Shown here: positions 26,935 to 36,605 of the stretch, piece by piece
How the letters are laid out: each line of letters starts with the position of its first letter
How positions within the stretch are numbered: the stretch's first letter is position 1
Assembly (NCBI GenBank): GCA_038318385.1
Contig: JBBQCD010000008.1
Span: 1-64,000, forward strand
Direction of reading: 5' to 3'
DNA length: 64,000 nucleotides
DNA from: Schlegelella_A sp038318385
GTDB taxonomy: Bacteria > Pseudomonadota > Gammaproteobacteria > Burkholderiales > Burkholderiaceae_C
Notes under the pieces: generated by a model
What the model saw: the letters and a program-made list of their open reading frames with translations, nothing else
Database searches by the model: none
Told to the model about the DNA's origin: nothing
Position numbers and translations under genes: made by a program

Positions 26935-28362
26935 TCAGAAGTTCAACGCGCGCTTGTCCACGGCCAGGGCCGCTTCCTTGGTCGCCTCGGAAAGCGTCGG
27001 GTGGGCGTGACAGATGCGGGCGATGTCTTCCGACGATGCCCTGAACGCCATGGCGATGCCGGCCTCGGCGATCAGCTCGGAGGCCATCGGTCCGACGATG
27101 TGCACACCGAGCACCTCGTCCGTCTTGGCATCGGCCAGCAACTTGACCAGGCCGGTGGTGTCGCCGAGGGCACGCGCACGGCCATTGGCCATGAAGGGGA
27201 ACGTCCCGGCCTTGTAGGCCCGCCCGGCCGTCTTCAGCTGTTCCTCGGTCTGCCCGACCCACGCGATCTCCGGGCTGGTGTAGATCACCCAGGGCACGAG
27301 GTTGAAATCGACATGGCCGTGCTGCCCCGCGATGCGTTCGGCCACCGCGACACCTTCTTCCTCGGCCTTGTGGGCCAGCATCGGACCGCGCACGACGTCG
27401 CCGATTGCCCAGACGCCCGGAAGATTCGTCCGGCATTCGGCATCGACCACGACGAAACCGCGTTCGTCGAGATTGAGGCCGACCGTCTCCGCGGCCAACC
27501 CCGTCGTGTTGGGTACGCGGCCGATCGACACGATCAGCTGGTCACAGGCGAGCTTCTGCTCATTTCCCTGGCCATCGGCATAGGTCACCACGACCCCCTT
27601 CTTGCCGGTGTCGACCTTGGTGATCTTCACGCCCAGCTCGATCTTCAGGCCTTGCTTGGTGAAGGCCTTGCGCGCTTCGGCTGCGACCTGCTGATCGACG
27701 GCACCGAGAAACGTCGGCAAGGCCTCGAGCACCGTCACGTCGGCGCCGAGACGGCGCCAGACCGATCCCATCTCGAGCCCAATGACGCCGGACCCGATCA
27801 CGCCCAGCGTCTTCGGCACGGTCGCCATGCGCAGGGCGCCGTCGTTCGAGAGGATCGACTTCTCGTCGAAGGCGGCACCCGGCAACGCCCGCGGAGTCGA
27901 GCCGGTTGCGACGATGACCTGCTTGGCGGTGAGCGTTTCGGACTGGGTTCCCGCCACGCCGATCTCGAAGCCACCGTCGACAGCCTTGGCGAACGAACCG
28001 CGGCCGTGGAAGAACGTCACCTTGTTCTTGCGGAAGAGGTAGAGGATGCCGTCGTTGTTCTGCTTGACGACGCCATCCTTGCGGGCGAGCATCTTCGCGA
28101 CGTCCATCGACAGGCCGGACAACCCGATGCCGTGGTCGGCGAAATGATGCCCTGCCTGCTCGAAGTGCTCGGACGACTGCAGCAGCGCCTTCGACGGGAT
28201 GCAGCCGACGTTGGTGCAGGTGCCGCCGAGGGCAGGCCCGCCCTTGGCGTTCTTCCACTCGTCGATGCAGGCGACGCTGAAACCGAGTTGTGCGGCACGG
28301 ATCGCCGCGGTGTAGCCGCCGGGGCCGGCGCCGATGACGACGAGATCGAATGCGGTGCTCAT
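26935..28362 (-). CDS. lpdA: Dihydrolipoamide dehydrogenase (E3)
   Basis: E3 reoxidises the dihydrolipoyl arm of 2-oxoacid dehydrogenases and reduces NAD. The 475-residue flavoprotein has the FAD loop GAGPGG at 11-16, the redox-active disulfide C49/C54 in GGTCTNVGCIPSK, an NAD-binding region (VIGSGVIGLEMGSVW) and the C-terminal His-Glu pair in CHAHPTLSE. It follows odhB by 2 bases, so this copy serves the 2-oxoglutarate complex at least. Confidence 0.97.
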   Translation of the reverse strand: MSTAFDLVVIGAGPGGYTAAIRAAQLGFSVACIDEWKNAKGGPALGGTCTNVGCIPSKALLQSSEHFEQAGHHFADHGIGLSGLSMDVAKMLARKDGVVKQNNDGILYLFRKNKVTFFHGRGSFAKAVDGGFEIGVAGTQSETLTAKQVIVATGSTPRALPGAAFDEKSILSNDGALRMATVPKTLGVIGSGVIGLEMGSVWRRLGADVTVLEALPTFLGAVDQQVAAEARKAFTKQGLKIELGVKITKVDTGKKGVVVTYADGQGNEQKLACDQLIVSIGRVPNTTGLAAETVGLNLDERGFVVVDAECRTNLPGVWAIGDVVRGPMLAHKAEEEGVAVAERIAGQHGHVDFNLVPWVIYTSPEIAWVGQTEEQLKTAGRAYKAGTFPFMANGRARALGDTTGLVKLLADAKTDEVLGVHIVGPMASELIAEAGIAMAFRASSEDIARICHAHPTLSEATKEAALAVDKRALNF

Positions 28363-28364
28363 GG

Positions 28365-29639
28365 TCAGATGTCGAAGAGCAGTCGCGCCGGATCCTCGAG
28401 CGCTTCCTTCATCGCGACGAGGCCGAGGACCGCTTCGCGGCCGTCGATGATGCGATGATCGTAAGACATCGCAAGGTAGTTCATCGGCCTCACGACGACT
28501 TGTCCGTTCTCGACCACGGCCCGGTCCTTGGTCGCGTGCACGCCGAGGATCGCCGACTGCGGCGGGTTGATGATCGGCGTCGACAGCATCGAGCCGAAGA
28601 CGCCGCCGTTGGAGATCGAGAAGGTGCCGCCGGTCAGGTCGTCGAGCGAGAGCTTCCCGTCGCGTGCCTTCGTGCCGTATTCGGCGATCTTCTTCTCGAT
28701 GTCGGCGAAACTCATCTGGTCGACGTTGCGCAGGATCGGCACCACGAGACCGCGCGGCGAGCCGACCGCGATACCGATGTCGAAGTAGCCGTGGTAGACG
28801 ATGTCGTTGCCGTCGACCGAGGCGTTGATGATCGGGTACTTCTTCAGCGCGAACACCGCCGCCTTGACGAAGAAGCTCATGAAGCCGAGCTTGACGCCGT
28901 GTTCCTTCTCGAACTTCTCCTGGAAGCGCTTGCGCATCTCCATCACCGGAGCCATGTTGACTTCGTTGAAGGTGGTCAGGATCGCCGCCGTCGCTTGGGA
29001 CTGCAGCAAACGCTCGGCCACCCGGGCGCGCAGCCGGCTCATCGGGACGCGCTGTTCCGGGCGATCGCCGAGGTCGATCGTCTGCGGCGCGGCCACCGGC
29101 GGCAGCGGCTTGGCTGCGGGGGCCGCGGGAGGCGCCGCTGGCTTGGCCGGAGCAGCCTGGGGCCCACCTTCGAGCGCGCCGAGCACGTCACCCTTGGTGA
29201 CCCGCCCTCCCTTGCCGGTGCCGGCAACGGAACCGGCCGCCAGCTGGTTGTCGGCCATCAGCTTCGCCGCGGCGGGCATCGCGATCGCAGTCGCGGCTTT
29301 GGCGCCGGATGCCAAAGGTGCGGACGCTGCAGCGGCTGCGGGCGCCGGTGCGGCCGCAGCAGGTTTGGCCTCGGCCGCTGCCGGGCCTGTGGCCACGCCT
29401 TCGGTGTCGATTCTCGCGATCACCTCCTCCGCCACACAACTTTCTCCGTCCTGCTTGACCAGCGCCGCGAGGACTCCGGCCGCCGGAGCCGGGACCTCGA
29501 GCACGACCTTGTCGGTCTCGATCTCGACCAGGATCTCGTCGATCGCGACCGCCTCGCCCGGGCGCTTCCTCCACTGCAGCAACGTCGCTTCCGAGACCGA
29601 CTCCGAGAGTTGCGGAACCTTGACTTCTACGATGGCCAT
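28365..29639 (-). CDS. odhB: 2-oxoglutarate dehydrogenase E2 (dihydrolipoyl succinyltransferase)
   Basis: E2 transfers the succinyl group to CoA in the TCA cycle. The 424-residue protein starts MAIVEVKVPQLSESV. It has one lipoyl domain with lipoyl-lysine K44 (ETDKVVLE), an Ala/Pro linker and a peripheral-subunit binding domain near 120-155. The catalytic domain ends with H395 and D399 in DHRIIDGRE. Start ATG at 29639; a longer upstream reading is a shadow of odhA. It is 101 bases after odhA. Confidence 0.97.
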   Translation of the reverse strand: MAIVEVKVPQLSESVSEATLLQWRKRPGEAVAIDEILVEIETDKVVLEVPAPAAGVLAALVKQDGESCVAEEVIARIDTEGVATGPAAAEAKPAAAAPAPAAAAASAPLASGAKAATAIAMPAAAKLMADNQLAAGSVAGTGKGGRVTKGDVLGALEGGPQAAPAKPAAPPAAPAAKPLPPVAAPQTIDLGDRPEQRVPMSRLRARVAERLLQSQATAAILTTFNEVNMAPVMEMRKRFQEKFEKEHGVKLGFMSFFVKAAVFALKKYPIINASVDGNDIVYHGYFDIGIAVGSPRGLVVPILRNVDQMSFADIEKKIAEYGTKARDGKLSLDDLTGGTFSISNGGVFGSMLSTPIINPPQSAILGVHATKDRAVVENGQVVVRPMNYLAMSYDHRIIDGREAVLGLVAMKEALEDPARLLFDI

Positions 29640-29740
29640 CTTGTTTGCCTTCTGGGGGAGGCGCCGCTCGGGCGCTGGCGCCGGGCGAACCCGAAGCGCG
29701 ATCAGTGGACAGACCGCAGCGCCTGCGCGCCGCGGTTGCG

Positions 29741-32599
29741 CTATTTGGTCAGCACGAAGCCCTTCAGCTTGTTGAAGGCCTGTTCGAGAAGCGCCTTCTG
29801 CTGGTCCTGATGCAGGTGGGCATAGCCGACCGCCGGGGACGCCGAAGCGGCACGTCCGGCATAGCCGAGCTTCTGGCCCTCGACCATGTTCTCGTGGATG
29901 TAGTGCTGGACGAAGAACCAGGCGCCCTGATTCTGGGGTTCGTCCTGACACCAGACCACGTCGGTGGCGTTCGGGTACTTCTTCATTTCCGCCGCGAACG
30001 CCTTGTGCGGGAACGGGTAGAGCTGCTCGACGCGCAGGATCGCGACGTCGTTGGCCTTGCGCTCCGTGCGCGCGCGGACCAGGTCGTAGTAGACCTTGCC
30101 GGAGCAGGCGATGACACGCTTGATCTTGTCGGTCACGACGTCCGGACTGGCCTCGCCGAGGATCGTCCTGAACTCGCCCTTGGTGAAATCGGTCAGCGGC
30201 GACGACGCGTCCTTGGCCCGCAGGAGCGACTTCGGCGTCATGATGATCAGCGGCTTCCTGAACATGCGAACCATCTGCCGGCGCAGCGCATGGAAGATCT
30301 GGCTCGCCGAGGTCGGCTGAACGATCTGCATGTTGTTGTCGGCGGCGAGCTGCATGAAGCGTTCGAGGCGCGCCGACGAATGCTCCGGCCCCTGCCCTTC
30401 GTAGCCGTGGGGCAGCATCAGCGTGAGACCGTTGGCACGCCCCCACTTGACTTCGCCCGAGGCGATGAACTGGTCGATGACCACCTGGGCGCCGTTGACG
30501 AAGTCGCCGAACTGGGCTTCCCAGATCACCAGCGTGTTCGGCTCGGCGCTGGCGTAGCCGTACTCGAAGCCGAGGACGGCTTCCTCGGAGAGCAGCGAAT
30601 CGATGACGACGAAGGGCGCCTGACCGTCGGCGACGTGCTGCAGCGGCGTCCAGGTGCCCTCGTTCCAGCGCTCGCGGTTCTGGTCATGCAGCACCGCATG
30701 GCGGTGGGTGAACGTGCCGCGTCCGGAGTCTTCGCCCGACAGGCGCACTGCATAGCCGCTGGCGACCAGTGATGCGAACGCGAGGTGCTCGCCCATGCCC
30801 CAATCGACGCGGGTCTCGCCACGACCCATCGCGGCGCGATCGGCCAGCACTTTCTCGACCAGCGGGTGGGCCTTGAAGTTTTCCGGCAGGGTCGTCAGGC
30901 GCTCCGCGAGTCGCTTGATCTCGGCAAGCGGCAGTGCCGTGTCGGCCGCGTCGGTCCACTTGCGTCCGAGAAACGGTGCCCAGTCGACCGCGTACTTGCT
31001 CTTGTAGTTCGTGAGGACCGGGTCGTAGGTGTTCTTGCCGGCATCCATCGCCGCGCGCAATGCCTTGACCATCGAGTCCGGACCGTCGGCCGGAAGAACG
31101 GCCTGAGCGACGAGCTTGTCGCCGTAGAGCTTGCGCGTGCCGGCATGCTGGGTGATCTTCTTGTACATCAGCGGCTGCGTCAGCGCCGGTGTGTCCTGCT
31201 CGTTGTGCCCGAGCTTGCGGAAGCAGACGATGTCGACCACGACATCCTTGTTGAATTCCTGGCGGTAGTCGAGCGCGATCTGCGAGGCCAGCACGACCGC
31301 TTCGGCGTCGTCGCCGTTGACGTGGAGGACCGGCGCCTCGATCATCTTGACGACGTCGGTGCAATACAACGTGGAGCGGCTGTCGCGCGGGTCGGAAGTC
31401 GTGAAGCCGATCTGGTTGTTGATGACCACGTGCACCGTGCCGCCGGTGTAGTAGCCGCGCGTCTGGGCCAGCGCCAGCGTTTCCATCACGACGCCCTGCC
31501 CGGCGAACGCGGCGTCGCCGTGGACCAGCACCGGCAACACCGTGTCGCCCTCGGCGTCCCCGCGCCGATCGAGTCGGGCCTTGACCGAGCCTTCGACGAC
31601 CGGGTTGACGATCTCCAGGTGCGACGGGTTGAAAGCCAGGCTCAGGTGCACCGGTCCGCCCGGCGTCGTGATGTCGCTGGAGAACCCCTGGTGGTACTTG
31701 ACGTCGCCCGAGGGAAGATTCTCGGGAGCGGTGTGGTCGAACTCGGCGAACAGGTCCTTCGGCATCTTGCCGAGAGTGTTGACCAGCACGTTCAGGCGGC
31801 CGCGGTGGGCCATGCCGATTACGATCTCCTGCACGCCCTTGACGCCGGCGCGCTGCACGATCTCGTCCATCGACGCGATGAAGCTCTCGCTGCCTTCGAG
31901 CGAGAACCGCTTCTGGCCGACGTACTTGGTGTGCAGGTAGCGCTCGAGGCCTTCGGCGGCGGTCAGGCGCTCGAGGATGTGGATCTTCTCTTCGGCAGTG
32001 AAGTTCGGCTTGGAGCGGATCGACTCCAGCCGTTGCTGCCACCAGCGCTTCTCGGCCGGATCGGTGATGTGCATGTACTCGGCACCGATCGTGCCGCAGT
32101 AGGTCTCGCGCAATGCTTGAACGATCTCGCGCAGCGTCATCTGCTCGGCGCTGGAGAAGTAGGTGTTCGTGGCGCTGAACGACATGTCCATGTCGGCTTC
32201 GCTCAGGTCGTAGAACGCCGGTTCCAGTTCCGGGATCTTGGGGCGCTCCTGGCGCTTGAGGGGGTCCAGGTCGGCCCATCGCGACCCGAGCACCCGATAG
32301 GCGGCGATCAGGGACTGGACGTGGACCTGCTTGCGAGCGACAGCCAGGTCGCTGCTCGACGCCTTGTTGCCGAAGGCGTTGGCCTTGGCACGCTGGGCGA
32401 ACGACTCGATCACCGGCGCATGGGCCACATCCCGGGACTGCGAGCCGTCGTTCGCGGGGACGTGCTGCAACGCATCGAAGTAGGAGCGCCAGCTGTCGGG
32501 AACGGAGCCGGGGTTGTCGAGGTAGGCCTCGTACAACTCTTCGACGTACGGGGCGTTGCCACCGAACAGGTACGAACTGGACCTGAACTGCTGCATCAT
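29741..32599 (-). CDS. odhA: 2-oxoglutarate dehydrogenase E1
   Basis: E1 decarboxylates 2-oxoglutarate with thiamine diphosphate. The 952-residue protein has the N-terminal E2-binding helix (SYLFGGNAPYVEELYEAYLDN), the thiamine-binding HGDAAFAGQG region and GYEGQGPEHSSARLERF, all typical of SucA/OdhA. I place the start at the ATG at 32599, because AAAGGTGAG ends 4 bases upstream. A GTG three codons earlier (32608) lies inside that ribosome binding site and is less likely. A 7-bp hairpin sits directly upstream of the site. Confidence 0.97.
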   Translation of the reverse strand: MMQQFRSSSYLFGGNAPYVEELYEAYLDNPGSVPDSWRSYFDALQHVPANDGSQSRDVAHAPVIESFAQRAKANAFGNKASSSDLAVARKQVHVQSLIAAYRVLGSRWADLDPLKRQERPKIPELEPAFYDLSEADMDMSFSATNTYFSSAEQMTLREIVQALRETYCGTIGAEYMHITDPAEKRWWQQRLESIRSKPNFTAEEKIHILERLTAAEGLERYLHTKYVGQKRFSLEGSESFIASMDEIVQRAGVKGVQEIVIGMAHRGRLNVLVNTLGKMPKDLFAEFDHTAPENLPSGDVKYHQGFSSDITTPGGPVHLSLAFNPSHLEIVNPVVEGSVKARLDRRGDAEGDTVLPVLVHGDAAFAGQGVVMETLALAQTRGYYTGGTVHVVINNQIGFTTSDPRDSRSTLYCTDVVKMIEAPVLHVNGDDAEAVVLASQIALDYRQEFNKDVVVDIVCFRKLGHNEQDTPALTQPLMYKKITQHAGTRKLYGDKLVAQAVLPADGPDSMVKALRAAMDAGKNTYDPVLTNYKSKYAVDWAPFLGRKWTDAADTALPLAEIKRLAERLTTLPENFKAHPLVEKVLADRAAMGRGETRVDWGMGEHLAFASLVASGYAVRLSGEDSGRGTFTHRHAVLHDQNRERWNEGTWTPLQHVADGQAPFVVIDSLLSEEAVLGFEYGYASAEPNTLVIWEAQFGDFVNGAQVVIDQFIASGEVKWGRANGLTLMLPHGYEGQGPEHSSARLERFMQLAADNNMQIVQPTSASQIFHALRRQMVRMFRKPLIIMTPKSLLRAKDASSPLTDFTKGEFRTILGEASPDVVTDKIKRVIACSGKVYYDLVRARTERKANDVAILRVEQLYPFPHKAFAAEMKKYPNATDVVWCQDEPQNQGAWFFVQHYIHENMVEGQKLGYAGRAASASPAVGYAHLHQDQQKALLEQAFNKLKGFVLTK

Positions 32600-32613
32600 G
32601 TCGCTCACCTTTC

Positions 32614-32630
32614 GCGCCGGTTTCCGGCGC
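32614..32630 (-). promoter_or_regulatory. Hairpin directly upstream of the odhA ribosome binding site
   Basis: GCGCCGG at 32614-32620 and CCGGCGC at 32624-32630 form a perfect 7-bp stem with a 3-base loop. On the odhA mRNA it ends just before GAAAGGTGAG. It has no U-tract and is too near the start codon to be a normal terminator, so an mRNA-stabilising or translation-modulating role is possible. No protein or metabolite partner can be named. Confidence 0.45.
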
Positions 32631-32811
32631 TGTTAGTGGGTTGAAAACCCTCCGCGTGCCGGCTCGACCGGCGTGCGGAACAGCAACCCGCATCGATCCT
32701 CTGGGGACGCAACGGGACGGACCCGGATCGGGTCACGCAGGCACTGTAACACCCGCTGCAGCGACGAGAACGCGCAAAACTTCCAGACCCCGCCGACTTC
32801 GGTGCTTCTTC

Positions 32812-33765
32812 TCAGTCCGGGCGAACCGCACGCCGTGCCGCGGCGTACTCGCGCGCCAGCCTGGCCACCAGCTCACCCGCCGGCACGACGGCCTTGACCG
32901 CGCCGATCCCCTGGCCGCAGCCCCAGATGTCCTTCCAGGCCTTGGTGCGATCCCCGCCGAAGTTCATCTGGCTGGGGTCGCTCTCCGGCAACTTGTCGGG
33001 ATCCAGCCCGGCCTCGCGGATCGACCCCTTCAGGTAGTTGCCGTGGACGCCGGTGAAGAGGTTCGTGTAGACGATGTCGTCGCTGCCGCTGGCGACGATC
33101 AGCTGCTTGTAGGCATCGACGGCGCGCGCCTCTTCGGTGGCGACGAAGGCCGAGCCGATGTACGCGAAATCGGCGCCCATCGCCTGAGCCGCCAGCACCG
33201 CACCGCCGGTCGCGATCGCGCCGCTGAGGGCGATCGGCCCGTCGAACCACTCGCGCACTTCCTGCACGAGGGCAAACGGACTCTTGACACCGGCATGACC
33301 ACCCGCGCCAGCCGCCACGAGGATCAGGCCGTCGGCGCCCTTCTCGATCGCCTTCTTCGCGAAGGTATTGTTGATGACGTCATGCATGACGATCCCGCCC
33401 CAGGCATGGACCGCCTCGTTGACATCGACTCTCGCGCCGAGCGACGTGATCACGATCGGCACCTTGTAGCGCGCGCACGCCTGCATGTCGTGTTCGAGCC
33501 GGTCATTGCTCTTGTGGACGATCTGATTGATCGCGAACGGGGCGGCCGGGCAGTCGGGATGGTCGCGGTCCCACGCCGCGAGCGTCTCAGTGATCTCGGC
33601 CAGCCAGACGTCGAGCTGTTCGGCGGGGCGGGCGTTCAGCGCCGGCATCGCGCCGATGATGCCGGCGGTGCACTGTGCAATCACGAGCTTCGGATTGCTG
33701 ACGATGAAGAGCGGGGCGCCGAAGATCGGCAGCGGCAGGTTGCGCAGGACAGGAGGCAGTGGCAT
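32812..33765 (-). CDS. Nitronate monooxygenase-family flavoprotein
   Basis: The 317-residue protein is an FMN-dependent TIM barrel of the nitronate monooxygenase/2-nitropropane dioxygenase family. It shows PIFGAPLFIVSNPKLVIAQ at the start, the AAGAGGHAG glycine motif with the likely catalytic histidine, GPIALSGAIATGGAV, and the FMN phosphate loop GADFAYIGSAF. Natural substrates of this group are poorly known; detoxification of propionate 3-nitronate is one documented role. Related proteins include enoyl reductase FabK, but the short acyl-carrier features are not evident. Start ATG at 33765. It is co-directional with the acyl-CoA dehydrogenase gene, 32 bases away. Confidence 0.85.
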   Translation of the reverse strand: MPLPPVLRNLPLPIFGAPLFIVSNPKLVIAQCTAGIIGAMPALNARPAEQLDVWLAEITETLAAWDRDHPDCPAAPFAINQIVHKSNDRLEHDMQACARYKVPIVITSLGARVDVNEAVHAWGGIVMHDVINNTFAKKAIEKGADGLILVAAGAGGHAGVKSPFALVQEVREWFDGPIALSGAIATGGAVLAAQAMGADFAYIGSAFVATEEARAVDAYKQLIVASGSDDIVYTNLFTGVHGNYLKGSIREAGLDPDKLPESDPSQMNFGGDRTKAWKDIWGCGQGIGAVKAVVPAGELVARLAREYAAARRAVRPD

Positions 33766-33797
33766 GGAAGGGTCTCGTCGAGATTCGGGGAGTCGGC

Positions 33798-35591
33798 TCA
33801 GAACGCGGCCAGCGCCAGCCCGGTGACGCTTTCGCTGCCGTCGACGATCGCGTCGCGCAGGCCGGGCGCCTGGGTCAGCAGGTGTTCGGCATAGAAGCGC
33901 GCGGTGATGATCTTCGCGTTGAGGAAATCGGCATCGCCCGTGCCCTCGGCCAACTGGCGCTCGGCCACCAGCAGCGCGCGCGCCATCTGCCAACCGCACA
34001 TCAGGTTGCCGGCGAGCATCAGGTAGGGCACCGAGCCGGCGAACACGGCATTCGGGCTCGAGCGCGTCTGTCCGGACACGAAGTCGACGACTTCCTCGAA
34101 GGCCGCGCGCGCGGCCCGAAGCCGGGTCGCCATCGAACGCGCGGCGGGGGTCGTGCTGGCAGCGAGTTCGTCTTCGGTCGCGGCGACCTGCGCGGCCAGG
34201 CCACGCGCGACGCGGCCGCCATCGCGCGACGTCTTGCGACCGACGAGGTCGTTGGCCTGGATCGCCGTGGTTCCTTCGTAGATCGTGAGGATGCGCGCGT
34301 CTCGCAGGTACTGTGCCGCACCGGTCTCCTCGATGAAGCCCATGCCGCCATGGACCTGGACACCCAGGCTCGCCACTTCGATGCTCATCTCTGTGCCGTA
34401 CCCCTTGACCAGGGGGACCATGAACTCGTAGAAGGCCTGGTTCTGCTTGCGAACCTCGGAGTCCGGATCGTGATGGGCGGCATCGAAGGCCGCCGCGGCG
34501 GTCATCGCCAGGGCGCGACAGCCTTCGGTGTAGGCGCGCATCGTCATCAGCATGCGGCGCACGTCCGGATGGTGGATGATCGGCCCGCTGCCCGGCAGAG
34601 AGCCGTCGACCGGCCGCGACTGGATGCGCTCGCGCGCGAAGGCTGCCGCCTTCTGATAGGCCCGCTCGGCGACCGCGATGCCCTGCACGCCGACCGCGTA
34701 GCGCGCCGCGTTCATCATGATGAACATGTACTCGAGGCCGCGGTTCTCCTCGCCGATGAGGTAGCCGACGGCGCCGCCGTGGTCGCCGAATTGCAGCACC
34801 GCGGTCGGGCTCGCCTTGATGCCGAGCTTGTGCTCGATGCTCACGCACCAGGCATCGTTGCGCTCACCGAGCGTGCCGTCGTCGCTGCTGAGGAACTTCG
34901 GCACGATGAACAGGCTGATGCCCTTGACGCCTTCCGGCGCGCCGACGACCCGCGCCAGCACGAGATGGACGATGTTGGCGGCCATGTCGTGCTCGCCATA
35001 GGTGATGAAGATCTTCGTGCCGAAGATCTTGTAGGCACCGTCGGCCTGCGGCTCCGCCCGGGTACGCACCAACGCCAGGTCCGAGCCCGCCTGCGGCTCC
35101 GTGAGGTTCATCGTCCCTGTCCACTCGCCGGAGATCATCTTCGGCAGGTACAGCGCCTGTTGCTCCGGTGACCCGGCCGTCAGCAACGCCTCGATGGCGC
35201 CGTCCGTCAGCAACGGACAGAGCGAGAAGCTGAGATTGGCGCTGTTCATCATCTCGATGCAGGCCGCGCCGATCGTCTTGGGAAGGTTTTGGCCGCCGAA
35301 GTCGGCCGGATGCTGCAGGCCCTGCCAGCCACCTTCGGCGAACTGGCGGAAGGCCTCCTTGAACCCCGGCGTCGTCGTCACCGCGCCGTCCTTCCACGTC
35401 GAGGGATTCCGATCTCCCTCGACGTTGAGCGGTGCTACCACGCCCTGGGTGAAATTCGCGCATTCCTCGAGCACGGCCTGTGCCGTGTCGAGACCGGCGT
35501 CCTCGAACCCCGGCAGCGCGGCAATGCGCTCCAGATCGGCCAGCTCCTTCATGCAGAACAGCATGTCCTTGATCGGGGCTACGTAGCTCAC
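33798..35591 (-). CDS. Acyl-CoA dehydrogenase with C-terminal extension
   Basis: This FAD enzyme oxidises acyl-CoA to enoyl-CoA and passes electrons to ETF. At 597 residues it is of the long subfamily with an extra C-terminal helical domain (AcylCoA_dh_C type, about 470-590). The core is clear in GTMNLTEPQAGSDLA, FGTKIFITYGEHDM and ILTIYEGTTAIQANDL. Chain-length preference cannot be told; methylthiopropanoyl-CoA dehydrogenase DmdC belongs to the same subfamily. I choose GTG at 35591 because AAGGAAG lies about 6 bases upstream and the product begins MSYVAPIKDMLF. It lies downstream of etfBA but behind a strong terminator. Confidence 0.93.
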   Translation of the reverse strand: MSYVAPIKDMLFCMKELADLERIAALPGFEDAGLDTAQAVLEECANFTQGVVAPLNVEGDRNPSTWKDGAVTTTPGFKEAFRQFAEGGWQGLQHPADFGGQNLPKTIGAACIEMMNSANLSFSLCPLLTDGAIEALLTAGSPEQQALYLPKMISGEWTGTMNLTEPQAGSDLALVRTRAEPQADGAYKIFGTKIFITYGEHDMAANIVHLVLARVVGAPEGVKGISLFIVPKFLSSDDGTLGERNDAWCVSIEHKLGIKASPTAVLQFGDHGGAVGYLIGEENRGLEYMFIMMNAARYAVGVQGIAVAERAYQKAAAFARERIQSRPVDGSLPGSGPIIHHPDVRRMLMTMRAYTEGCRALAMTAAAAFDAAHHDPDSEVRKQNQAFYEFMVPLVKGYGTEMSIEVASLGVQVHGGMGFIEETGAAQYLRDARILTIYEGTTAIQANDLVGRKTSRDGGRVARGLAAQVAATEDELAASTTPAARSMATRLRAARAAFEEVVDFVSGQTRSSPNAVFAGSVPYLMLAGNLMCGWQMARALLVAERQLAEGTGDADFLNAKIITARFYAEHLLTQAPGLRDAIVDGSESVTGLALAAF

Positions 35592-35611
35592 GGCACTTCC
35601 TTGGGGGTCAG

Positions 35612-35653
35612 AAAACAAAAAGCCCGTTTGCCGCCATGCGGATCAAACGGGCT
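35612..35653 (-). terminator. Intrinsic terminator after etfA
   Basis: AGCCCGTTTG at 35621-35630 pairs perfectly over 10 bp with CAAACGGGCT at 35644-35653. In the etfA direction it is followed by TTTTGTTTT (35612-35620). It lies 19 bases after etfA and 21 bases before the acyl-CoA dehydrogenase start, so it should separate or attenuate expression between them. Confidence 0.9.
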
Positions 35654-35671
35654 CGCACGCGCGCCGGACGC

Positions 35672-36604
35672 TCAGAGCGCGGCAACCAGCTCCGGGATCG
35701 CCGTGAAGAGATCGGCTTCCAGGCCGTAGTCGGCGACGCTGAAGATCGGCGCTTCCGGGTCCTTGTTGATGGCGACGATGACCTTGGAGTCCTTCATGCC
35801 GGCCAGATGCTGGATCGCGCCGCTGATGCCGGCCGCGATGTAGAGCTGCGGCGCGACGATCTTGCCGGTCTGGCCGACCTGCCAGTCGTTCGGGGCATAC
35901 CCCGCATCGACGGCTGCGCGGCTCGCGCCCAGCGCGGCACCGAGCTTGTCAGCCAATGGCGTCAGCACGGCGGTGAACTTCTCGCTCGAGGCCAGTGCGC
36001 GGCCACCGGAGACGATGATCTTCGCAGCGGTGAGCTCCGGCCGATCGTTCTTGGCGATCTCGCTGCCGACGAACGAGGATTTGCCCGAATCGGCGGTGGC
36101 GTCCAGTTTCTCGACGCTGGCCGAGCCGCCGCTCGCCGCGGCGGGGTCGAAACCGGTCGTGCGCACGGTGATGACCTTGACCGGGTCGATGCTCTGCACC
36201 GTCGCGATCGCGTTGCCGGCGTAGATGGGCCGCTCGAAGGTGTCGGCTGCGTCGACCTTGGTGATGTCGGAGATCTGTCCGACGTCGAGCTTGGCGGCCA
36301 CGCGCGGCGCAACGTTCTTGCCGGCAGCGGTCGCCGGGAAAAGGATGTGGCTGTAGTCGGACGCTATCGCGAGCACCTGGGCAGCAAGGTTTTCAGCCAG
36401 CGCATGGGCGAAGGCGGCGCTGTCGGCATGCAGCACCTTCTTGACCCCGGCGATCTGCGCCGCGGCCTTCGCAGCCTCGGCCGCATCGGTGCCGGCGACG
36501 AGGACGTGAACCTCGGGGTCGCATTGCAGCGCGGCGGTGATGGTGTTGAGCGTCGCTCCCTTGATGCTCTTGTGGTCGTGTTCGGCGATGACGAGGGCGG
36601 CCAT
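35672..36604 (-). CDS. etfA: Electron transfer flavoprotein alpha subunit
   Basis: EtfA with EtfB carries electrons from acyl-CoA dehydrogenases to ETF:quinone oxidoreductase. The 310-residue protein has the N-terminal domain starting MAALVIAEHD and the C-terminal FAD domain with VSGGRALASSEKF, GQTGKIVAPQLYIAAGISGAIQH and SKVIVAINKDPEAPIF. It is one base after etfB. A strong terminator follows. Confidence 0.97.
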   Translation of the reverse strand: MAALVIAEHDHKSIKGATLNTITAALQCDPEVHVLVAGTDAAEAAKAAAQIAGVKKVLHADSAAFAHALAENLAAQVLAIASDYSHILFPATAAGKNVAPRVAAKLDVGQISDITKVDAADTFERPIYAGNAIATVQSIDPVKVITVRTTGFDPAAASGGSASVEKLDATADSGKSSFVGSEIAKNDRPELTAAKIIVSGGRALASSEKFTAVLTPLADKLGAALGASRAAVDAGYAPNDWQVGQTGKIVAPQLYIAAGISGAIQHLAGMKDSKVIVAINKDPEAPIFSVADYGLEADLFTAIPELVAAL

Positions 36605-36605
36605 G

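Noticed and set aside
29640..30446. Longer start for odhB
   Set aside because: The upstream reading is antiparallel or out-of-frame odhA coding sequence; lipoyl domain homology begins at 29639.
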